Under the pieces are notes generated by a model that was not told where the DNA came from, did no database searches, and was given only the letters and a program-made list of their open reading frames with translations. Shown piece after piece: positions 55,701 to 64,000 of a stretch of 64,000 bases of DNA. Within the stretch, counting starts at the first letter, position 1. Each line of letters opens with the position of its first letter. Source of the stretch: Euonymus europaeus (taxonomy: Eukaryota; Streptophyta; Magnoliopsida; Celastrales; Celastraceae); the NCBI GenBank assembly GCA_963580455.1, contig OY756967.1, positions 17,220,022-17,284,021 on the forward strand. Direction: 5' to 3'. A program made the translations under genes and the position numbers.

Positions 55701-57237
55701 TGCATTACAAGATCCAAAATGGTGCCAAGCCATGAATGATGAAATGAAAGCATTACAAGATAACAATACTTGGAAATAACTCTTCTTCCCGAAGGAAGAA
55801 GAGCCATAGGATGCAAATGGATATATAAAATAAAGTATAATGCAGATGGTACAATTGAAAGATACAAAGCTAGGTTAGTTGCTCAAGGGTTTAGTCAAAG
55901 TGAGGGTTTCGATTACAAGGAGACTTTTGCTCCTGTAGTTAAAATCACCACGGTTAGAATATTTCTACACCTTGCAGTTATGAACAATTGGCATGTGCAT
56001 CATTTAGATGTTCACAATGCTTTTCTAAATGAAGATCTAGATGAGGAAATCTATATGAGACTTCCCCTGGTAATAAACATGACCAAGTCTCAGATACTAA
56101 ATATAAATATTTTTGCAAATTAAATAGATCTATCTATGGATTAAAACAAGCCTCGCGGCAATGAAATGAAAAATGCAAAAAGGCTTTAATTGCTTATGGA
56201 TTCATTCAATCTAAAGCTGATTATTCTCTATTTTTTATAACACAAAAGAAAGTAAAATAATTTTACTTCTTTATGTAGATGACATGGCTATAGAGGGTAA
56301 TAATTTAGATCTTATAGATAAGATTAAAGCTTATATAGGCTCATGTTTTAAAGTTAAAGATTTAGGTAACCTCAAATATTTTCTTGGTTTAGAAATAAAT
56401 AGATCATCTGCTGGTCTTAAAATTTCTCAAAGAAAATATGCAATAGATCTTATTAGAGACAATGGTCTTCAACATTCTAAGATAATTAATTCACCCATAG
56501 ATACTAATTCTAAACTTTCTATCTTAGAAGGAAACAAATTAGATGATCCACTTTCTTTTAGACGAATTATAGGTAGGTTGATGTATCTTACATTGACTAG
56601 ACCAGATTTAAACTATGTTGTGAATACACTGAGTCAATTTATGCATCATCCTACAAACATACACATGAAAGCTGCATTACGTATTCTCAAATATGTAAAA
56701 GAAACCTTGAATCAAGGTCTCCTATGTTCTGCCACTAACAATATGCAGGTACAAGGATTCTATGACTCGGATTGGGCTTCCTGTCCAGATACAAGGCGTT
56801 TTGTAATAGGATACTGTATCAAAATCGAGAGTTCACTCATATCCTGGAAGTCTAAAAAGCAGAAAACTGTATCTAAATCATCAGCGGAGGCCGAATATAG
56901 GGCTATGGCATCTACAGTGGCAGAATTAGCTTGGATTCATCACTTATTCAAAGAATTACAAATTCAGAATCCTATGCCAATGCTGCTCTACTGTGACAAT
57001 CAAGCTGCTATACATATTGTAACAAATCCTGTATTTCATGAAAGAACCAAGCATATAGAACTTGATTTACATCATACAAGAGAAAAGGTTCAGATGGGAA
57101 TGATCAAATTAGCTCACCTCAAATCCGCAGATCAGCCTGGTGATCTTCTCACTAAAACGTTATATGTTCAACGTATCAAATACCTCTTGACCAAGCCGAA
57201 CATTCTCACTAATAATGTTCAGTTTGCGGAGGGGTGA
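52786..57237 (+). pseudogene. Copia gag-pol polyprotein
   Basis: Gag begins at 52786 (MTESTTPSLVSQAISK) with the UBN2-type core (NYHVWSRNFITALE, LWLDLKSRYS). A TAG at 53755-53757 precedes a CCHC-like knuckle (CKRTNHKIDKCFKIHGYP). The protease WIVDSGASDHI is near 54170, and TAA at 54478 follows. GAG-pre-integrase (LWHLCLGHPS) leads to the integrase core (HIDIWGP, IRIDNGKEF, QQNGVVERKHQ; DDE residues visible) up to about 55200. A frameshift near 55777 enters RT ([48 protein letters not shown]); more lesions lie near 56080, 56162 and 56240. The YVDDMAIEG box is near 56272. RNase H (YDSDWASCPDTRR, SSAEAEYRAMA, KHIELDLHHTRE) runs to 57237. Confidence 0.94.
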
Positions 57238-57609
57238 CAACTAGAGCTAGGGTTCGTGCGTATCTGTTTGCACGCATTTGAAGTCACGAGGTTGAAGAAA
57301 TCTCTTCATCTTGGGCTGGTCATCATGTTTTGAGTCTTGTATTTGGGCCTTCATCGGGTTGTTCTTTATAGCCCATTTATTTAGTGTAACGTTAGTTCAT
57401 TTAGTTTGTGTACCATTAGTCTTTATTTCTTGCAGGCTTCAGTCATATCAGAATGACCGTTGCTTTTCAAATTCATGCTGTATATGTAAGGCTTGTAGCT
57501 TGTGTAATGGTTTCAAGCAAGTAATGAGAAATCACTTTTTGCAACTCTCTTCTTCTCTCTATTTCTTATTCTTCCACCTCTAATCTGAGAATAAACACAA
57601 GTTATATCA
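57235..57609 (+). repeat. 3' LTR of the Copia element
   Basis: 375 bp, same ends as the 5' LTR, followed by the target copy TACAG. Confidence 0.95.
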
Positions 57610-57614
57610 TACAG

Positions 57615-58910
57615 TGGCAGAGATCTATCCTAATTGTCAATTTTAATGGAAACTTTTCTTCTGATTTGTGATTACTGTATGCATAGCTAAGGTTTATTTG
57701 CTTATACAGGGTTTTGCAAGGAAATGAATAGAAGTAATGTTTATACTGGTTTTCATTCTGGGCATATGGTGGTGAGTCTTTGTTTGCATACTTCATTGGA
57801 AACAAGCCATTAATGTTTTTGCAGTAAATAGCTCTATTTCTGACTTTCTGAATCATTTTTTCTCATGCTTTATTGTGAAGCTTATAAGGGCACACAATTC
57901 ATAACATTAGTTGTAATCACTCTTTGTGAGTTTTCCCAATTCTCTGATCTATTTTCTTTGTTATTTCCATTTTTGGGTCACATGCATGCTTCTCTTATCT
58001 TTTTATTTCTTGGACATCTATGTTTAGAGACTCTAGCTGTTTCTTTTTTTAGTCACAATTGTTTCTACATTGTATTGATCATTTGGTTTGTCTATTTGTA
58101 GGTTTATTGAGCTTTTCCTTTCTCCACTGTATTTTTGTTAGTTTGTCTTGCAGCTATTGTTTGGTTTTAAGGTTAATTTTAGATTTTTTTTAAAATATTT
58201 GAGTTACATTTATTTAATGAGATTAATGTTTTGAGTTTTATATATGCATTATTTGCTGAAGGCTTCATTTTGATACTACGAGGCAGTAAATCTTGTACCA
58301 TTTCCTCTATTTTCAATTCTGTTTGGCCGGAATTTCGCACTACAGTTGTAGCAAACACAAAGAATGTATTGGAGTGGTTTTATGCACTATTTTCATTACA
58401 GAAATGTGTTTCTTCCAGGTCAAACTAAAATTTATTCAAATGCTAGCAATTGTAAAGTATTGTGAGTTTTTTTCCGACATTGATAATTATGGCTTCTGTT
58501 TATTTAATTATGTACATAATCTTAATCTACGATATCTAGACTCGGGTATGAGTGTCGGGTATGGGTACACATCCATGTGTCAAGTTCTTCAAATTAAAAA
58601 TTCATTGGTATGTAGATACCGTCAAGAAGTAAGATATTGGTTCGGATACATCGTCCAAAAATTGAGTACGGATATAGGATGCGTCATCTTAATATGAGTC
58701 GAGGATTAATATATAAAAATATTAATATTATATTACGTTCAATGTAATTTTCTAAGAATTTTCTTATTTTTGATACATTTTTTATCAAATGAAGTTTGAT
58801 AATCTTATCAACTAATAACTTAAACAGTTTTGTTATACAATTAACCAATATGTACTAATTGCTATATATTGAAAAATTGAGACAAATATATAAAATTATT
58901 TCTCTTATTT
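57615..58910. other. Intergenic, nothing firmly recognised
   Basis: T-rich non-coding DNA. It may be the continuation of the MEKK1-like pseudogene intron, since it is the other flank of the Copia insertion, but no kinase exon is convincing. Around 58540-58680 GTCGGGTATGGGTACACATCC-type sequence occurs, unassigned. Confidence 0.4.
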
Positions 58911-58922
58911 TTTTGATCCTAC

Positions 58923-60960
58923 GGACGGGGGAAACCCAACACAACACTAAGCATTCTCCATCAAACGAGTAACACTTCTAGGCCACGCAATACCCATATG
59001 ATCCTCCCATAAGAGACTCAAAACCTCCCTCGGAGGCTCCTGAAAAAATCTAACTCCCCTGACAAACTTTAACGCCAAGCTTGCTAACAAATCAACACAT
59101 CTATTCCCTTCTCTATAAATATGCACAATCCTGACCTCCCAAGCTCTACTCAGAAGTTCAATACAGTGATGGACCAAATTAGCTAGAGAAAGATTCGGAA
59201 TCTCGCCTCTCTTTAGCCAATTGACAACCAAGAGAGAATCCATCTCCATGATGATTTGACGATGCCCCTCATTCCACGCTAAATCAAGCCCCTTCATAGC
59301 CGCCCACAACTTCGCCTCAACCGCCGAACAACTACCAATATTTATAGAATATCCCTTCAACCATCTCCCTTTAAAATCCCTCAATAACCCACCTCCTCCA
59401 GCAGCCCTCAAAGCGCCCTTACAACATCCATTAGAATTCAATTTGACCCACCCAATTGAAGGAGGGACCCAACGAATCATTGCTATCTCTTTAATTGTAT
59501 AATTTGTATGAATAGCTTCCTGGACTCGAAAAGCATGCTCAATCTCAATCACACTTTTCTGGACCCATCTTAGCTGCCCCCGCCAACGAAATATCAACAC
59601 CCCGAAAGACACAATTATTTCGCCACCTCCAGAGGCCCTATAAAGCCACCACAAAGGTCACATCCCATCTTTTATTAAGGTCACAAAGACTTCTATCACC
59701 CAAATTATGAAGGATCCACCCTCTCATATCCATTGAAGCTTGGCGTTGAGTCTCACGAAAAGAAATGAGACTACCCCACAGGCTCCTAGCTCGCCCACAA
59801 CCCCGAAACATATGATGAATATCTTCTACCTCCCCAGGACAATGCTTGCAATAAGAATCATCTGTAAAACCTCTTTTCATCTTTTCCGCATTACACATAA
59901 GGCGGTTATGCACAATTTGCCACATGAAAACTCTCATTTTCTGAGGCACCTCCAACTTCCATATGTACCTCCAAGGGAAGCTAACCCCCAAGATTTTATT
60001 ACTGGTGGCCGACTCATAAGCTGTCTGGACGGAGAACAAACTATTAGCCGTGAGGCCCTAACATACACTATCCTCCAACTTATCATCCTCCCTTACAATA
60101 AAAGATGCAAGAATATATTCAAAGTGAGGTGACAAATACCCCTCTAAGACAGCCCAGTTCCACCCTACCCCTACTCTCCAATAACAATCAATAGTGGTGT
60201 GCAGTTGAACTAAACTCAGCTCTTTCAAACAAACCTCCACCAACGGACAGTCCACTAGCCTTATGTCCATCCAAAACCGAGTAAGTTTTCCATTATGAAC
60301 CCGAGCTCTTAAACCATTCATCAAATAAGGGACCGATTTAACCACACCCCGCCATAAATTAGAAGAACCAGACTTGGCCTTAAAACAAGATACCGTCGCC
60401 TCCTTATGTAAATATTTAGTGGCAACCACTTTTGCCCACAAACTCTCCTTCTCATGCATTAGCCTCCACCCAACCTTAGCCAAGAAAGCTACATTCATCT
60501 CTTTAAGCCTTCTAATTCCTAGACCTCCCTCCCTCAGTGATTTCGTAACTTGCTCCCAATTAATAAGACTTACTCTAGCATGCTCCTCATTTCCTCCCCA
60601 TAAAAAACGCCAAATCACCTTCTCAATATTCAAACACACCTCCGTAGGAATCAGTGCTGTTTTCATGACATAATACGGGATAATAGAGAGAATTGATTTA
60701 ATTAGAGCAATTCTCCCCGCAAAAGTAAGATACCTCGCCTTCCACCCCTCAAACCTTGAAACCACTCTATCCAACACATACTGAAAATCCCCCGACCGGA
60801 CCCTCCCATGGAATGAGGGAGCCCTAGATATTTGCCCAAATTGTTAGTCAACCGAAACCTAGATATGCGAGATAACTCGTGTGCCAATTCATCCGGCTCT
60901 TTACTTTTAAATAGTTGAATAAGAACGAAAAAAAAATGAAGTGTCCAAATATTTTTTGGA
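58923..60960 (-). mobile_element. 5'-truncated L1-like LINE: RT end, zf-RVT and RNase H
   Basis: The minus-strand order is RT C-terminal part (NNLGKYLGLP near 60830; GWKARYLTFAGRIALIKSIL; IWRFLWGG; LINWEQVTKSLREGGLGIRRL), then zf-RVT (PWRYIWKLEVPQKMRVFMWQ, CKHCPGEVEDIHHMFRGC), then an RNase H domain (59654-58947; EAKLWAAMKGLDLAW, IIMEMDSLLVVNWL, YREGNRCVDLLA). The first RNase H Asp reads Asn (KLNSNGC), so that active site is lost. Frameshifts lie near 60780, 60050 and 59640. A short A-run (AAAAAAATAA in the minus sense, about 58905-58914) follows the 3' end. Endonuclease and most of RT are missing, as in a 5'-truncated insertion. Confidence 0.9.
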
Positions 60961-60989
60961 GGATCCGACATTGATCCCATACCCACATT

Positions 60990-62495
60990 CAGGGACGGAT
61001 TCACATGGGATCATGTGGTCGACCGCCCCTAATTAATTTTTTTAAAGATTTATAGATATAGATATAGATATATATCATATGATATATACATTTGACGTAT
61101 GACATATAAAGACATGCGAATTTGTCATCAATTCATGATAGATGAGAGTACTTGCTATGCTAATTGACTTTTTTTTTTTTGGATATAATTAGGTTTTGTT
61201 TAAAAGGTTGGGTGCTTGGGTGTTTATGGAGAAGCTCTTTAAAATAAGTTCTTCAAGTGAAGTTCTTCAGTCCAAAAACATGTGTAGGATTTGATGCTAT
61301 AAATTTACTCTCGAATCCCAAGCTTAGGCCTCCAATTTGGAGTTATGATATCAATTATTTGAAGTTATGATGTCAATTATAGAGATGAATATCAAAGAGC
61401 ATACTTACAAAATGGTCATACTTAGCCTCACAATCATGATTTTCCTTATACATTATTTTGGAAGGACAAGCGTTGGTTCAGTCCTAAACTATTATATAAT
61501 TATGTTACTTGGTTAGAGTATAGCGTGGAAAAAGATTTGCTTGTTCTGTTGTCTTTTCAAACAGGAAACTGATAAAGATGGTACTCAAATCTTATTAATT
61601 GTTGCAGTTGATTGTGTTCGATTTCTTTCATAACATAGTCTACCCTTTTGCGGTAATGATGAATCTATGGAATAAAGGGAATTATTTGGGTTTTTCTAAG
61701 GCAAACACCGAGTTATTTATTTGTTCGGGTGCTCTCTGCCCAAATGACTTATTCTATGCTTTTGGCAAAGAAAAGTTGCCTCGCTTTGCTCAATTATACC
61801 TCTTGATTTCTTTATGGTAGATCTTGTGATAATAATCAACTGGAGACTATATTTTTGACATGCACACTAATGATGCATCTGCAAGTGTTCATGAGATTAC
61901 TTTTCTTGCAGAGAAGATGGTTTTAACGAGAAATAACTTGGTTCGTCTACTTTGTTAAATTATAGCGTGACTCATTATAATGATGGATTAAGCTTTAAAG
62001 TCCAAAGGTAAAGTTAAAGGATTTGCGGAGAGACGAGGAGCCCGAAGGGCTCTTAGATCAATCAAAACACACTTGTGTATAGGCTTATAACATTGTCATG
62101 GACTTTACCTGTTGCATCTGTATCAATACATAGAGAGAGCTTTTTCAACTATGAAGATTGTGAAGAAAAGATTATGAAATCTAATGGGAGATAAATGACT
62201 CAATGATTGTCTAGTTACATAAATTGAGAAAGAAGGTTTGATAAAATTCCTAATGAAGTTATTATGCAATATTATTAGAATATAAAAACTTCAAGATTAC
62301 AATTGTAATTGTTAAACAATTTATGATGACTATGGATTTTGGTATTTTATATAATAATTTTTTCTTCAATTTCATGAAATTACTGGCAAAGCGATTGAGA
62401 TATTGTTAGTAATAATCCAAAAAAAAAAACAATTTCAGGGGCAGCCCCGTTAATTATTTGTCCCCTCCTTGATTTACAACCTGCATTCGTCTCTG
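60990..62495 (+). mobile_element. hAT transposon relic (1,506 bp), 8-bp TSD CCCAC(A/G)TT
   Basis: The ends CAGGGACGGATTCA and TGCATTCGTCTCTG form imperfect inverted repeats of the plant hAT type, flanked by CCCACATT (60982-60989) and CCCACGTT (62496-62503). Inside, near 62095-62280, a remnant of the C-terminal hAT dimerisation region is readable in two frames (LPVASVSIHRE, then STMKIVKKRL, LMGDK, NDCLV). Most of the transposase is deleted or scrambled. It lies next to the truncated end of the LINE. Confidence 0.85.
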
Positions 62496-62503
62496 CCCAC
62501 GTT

Positions 62504-62783
62504 GTGTTGACACATGTATGATAGGTAGTTTGAAGAGTCCGGGTATCATGGATCTTAATAATAATGCACAAGTTTTAAAACCCGGGCTGTGCCGCCGGTT
62601 CAACTGTCAATACCACAAATCGACAGCCGACCCGATTTTTTGCCTACAAAATATTGAATGTGCAATTAAACCGTGCGAACCGCAATGAATCTATCTATAC
62701 ATTCAAACCGTGCGAACCACAATGAAAAAAATATTATGTTTAGGTTTTAGTCTTCTGTCAAGTTGTTGATTGTAAGCATTTTT
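62504..62783. other. Intergenic spacer, nothing recognised
   Basis: Short non-coding stretch between the hAT relic and the right-edge LTR. AACCGTGCGAACC is repeated near 62668 and 62705. Confidence 0.5.
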
Positions 62784-63154
62784 TGTTGAATTAATAATCT
62801 GCCGACAGTAGTCGGTGGATTATATTAATATAATAAGGTTGATTTGACATGTGGGCTATTATATTAATCTGAATTATTGTGACGACTATCTTAGGATAGG
62901 ATTTATAGGGTCCTGTTCCTATTAATTATACTGATAATTTGGTTTTGGTCCCTGAGGATGAATTATTAGTTTTTCTATAAGTACGGTTCTAATCCTATTG
63001 TTAGAACATAACTTAAAAAACATAAAGGATTCAATTCTTGGAAGATCATAACCTGCAGTGATCCGACAATTCAAGAAATTTTATGGATCAAGGTATGTTC
63101 TTGAATTTTATGTTTATGATCTGGCATTAGATTCTTTGTGGATTAAGTTTAACA
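62784..63154 (+). repeat. 5' LTR of a Copia-type element extending past the window
   Basis: It runs from TGTTGAATTAATAAT to AAGTTTAACA (TGTT/AACA inverted ends), 371 bp, with TATAAG near 62978. A primer binding site follows (TTGGTATCGGAGGC, 63156-63169; like tRNA-Met sites with two mismatches). The left end is inferred from the inverted termini and no target copy can be checked. Confidence 0.6.
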
Positions 63155-64000
63155 ATTGGTATCGGAGGCGGTTATAAGATCATTTGATCTCTCTTTTGCT
63201 TGGCAAACTTTTCTGTTGTTCATTAGAAAGAAACAAAAAAAAAAAAAAAAATTGTGTTCTTGATCAAGTCCACCCGATCCATTGCTTGGGGAAGCCAAAA
63301 TCAAGTTTTGTGCTAGATTCAAGAGTTGAGTTCCTTTAGTATCTCTCTGTCATCAAGAATTGACAGAAATTATCACCGGATTTCGGTGAATTCATGCAAC
63401 CCAAAGAAGAAGAAAAAATATATATATATTTTGTGAAGTTTTGTTTTGATCTGCTTTTGCTTGATTCTGGTATTATATTCTGCCTTTTGTGGTTGTTTTT
63501 CTGTCGTCTCTGTTGCTTGTAATCGCCGGTAACGGCACCGGCTCATGTCATGGCAGGGGTGGCCGATCCAGAAAAACCGATCCACGCGATCTGTTTTTCA
63601 GCCACCGAAACTCATTTTATATGCTACAGACCTATTCAGGCTACTTTTTCCGCCATGGAAGACGCCGGAAACGGCATGAAAAACGCCGGAATCAAGCGCG
63701 ACCTCCGGCTGGCCTGCGCATCTGCAGGTCTCGGGTGAAGAAGACGGGTCGCGTGACCCGTCTGCCTTCACCCATTTCATTTGGTTTTCGGGCTTTAACA
63801 TATATTTGGGCTTTCATGCATTTTGGACCAATTTGAATTAATAGAAACTTTGGCCCGTTAACTTATTTAAGTTTTAATGCATAATGGGCCAGTCAATTGA
63901 TTTGGGCCAAAATAATGAAATTGAGTTAACTCGTTTGGGCTTCTGTTTTAAAGTAACGGGCCGAGCATATGGGCTGTTAATAATGAGATGTTTTGGATTA
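63155..64000 (+). mobile_element. Leader of the right-edge retrotransposon
   Basis: Primer binding site, an A-run (63235-63250) and a leader with short open frames (for example 63550-63738, starting MAGVADPEKP). None matches a known gag, and the frames overlap without preference. The gag proper probably starts beyond 64000. Confidence 0.5.

Larger units (their letters stand above)
52349..57609 (+). mobile_element. Full-length Ty1/Copia retrotransposon (5,261 bp), TSD TACAG, disabled
   Basis: The LTRs (52349-52723 and 57235-57609) are both 375 bp, running TGACAACTAGAGC to AGTTATATCA. By eye they differ at 16 positions (about 4.3%) with no indels. TACAG flanks the element at 52344-52348 and 57610-57614. 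A primer binding site (TAGTATCAGAGC, 52724-52735) follows the 5' LTR, and a polypurine tract (GCGGAGGGG) precedes the 3' LTR. The domain order is gag, protease, integrase, RT, RNase H, as in Copia. Stops and frameshifts disable it. Confidence 0.96.

Noticed and set aside
63489..63836. Arg-rich 115-codon frame near the right edge
   Set aside because: It overlaps two other equally good frames in a retrotransposon leader and matches no gag I know.
1..64000. CRISPR array, prokaryotic operon, phage or organellar insertion
   Set aside because: None of the repeats has CRISPR spacing with unique spacers, and no bacterial or organellar genes are present.

Overview
The window is nuclear DNA of a flowering plant, almost certainly a eudicot. 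It holds two intact host genes with many GT-AG introns, plant-type transposons at every level (Copia, Gypsy chromovirus, MULE, PIF/Harbinger, hAT, Stowaway, L1-like LINE), tRNA-Met-type primer binding sites and AT-rich intergenic DNA. I cannot name the genus. I see no prokaryotic, organellar or viral genes, no tRNA or rRNA genes and no CRISPR array.

The host genes are squalene synthase (SQS, + strand, 30025-36340, 13 coding exons, 413 aa) and an SH3P2-type BAR-SH3 protein (- strand, 41116-47591, 10 exons, 371 aa). For both, joining the exons at GT-AG sites gives an open frame of the usual family length. Two host pseudogenes are present. One is a second, dead SQS copy split into two pieces (3040-3725 and 22545-22775) with about 19 kb of transposons between them. 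The other is the 3' part of a first exon of a MEKK1-like MAPKKK (about 51690-51972).

Layout: 1-2513 Copia relic (-). 3040-3725 SQS relic. 3740-4060 Copia scrap. 4355-10722 dead Mutator-like transposase with a C-terminal OTU peptidase (-), interrupted by two solo LTRs. 10925-11767 array of a 126-bp repeat. 11773-12900 third solo LTR. 12906-21312 Copia relic split by a 7.6-kb Gypsy chromovirus (13252-20842), which is itself split by a fourth solo LTR (16432-18679). 22545-22775 end of the SQS relic. 23506-28522 complete PIF/Harbinger element with an intact transposase. 30025-36340 SQS with a Stowaway MITE in intron 2. 37644-37990 Mutator-type MITE. 38732-40837 unclassified terminal-inverted-repeat element. 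41116-47591 SH3P2 gene with a 2.6-kb solo LTR in intron 1. 47862-48944 and 49478-50522 two Mutator-like elements with 9-bp target duplications. 52349-57609 complete but disabled Copia element. 58923-60960 truncated LINE (-). 60990-62495 hAT relic. 62784-64000 start of another Copia-type element running off the window.

Five solo LTRs, two full-length LTR elements, the Harbinger element, the MITEs, the two later MULEs and the hAT were delimited to the base by target-site duplications read directly. In three cases, removing an LTR and one target-site copy rejoins the interrupted reading frame. This gives an internally consistent order of insertion. I found no convincing new biological system. 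The most unusual items are the nested history of the SQS duplicate, the MULE-OTU gene with its 126-bp array, the near-complete Harbinger element, a young-looking Gypsy element that is already heavily disabled, and a template-switch inversion in its gag.
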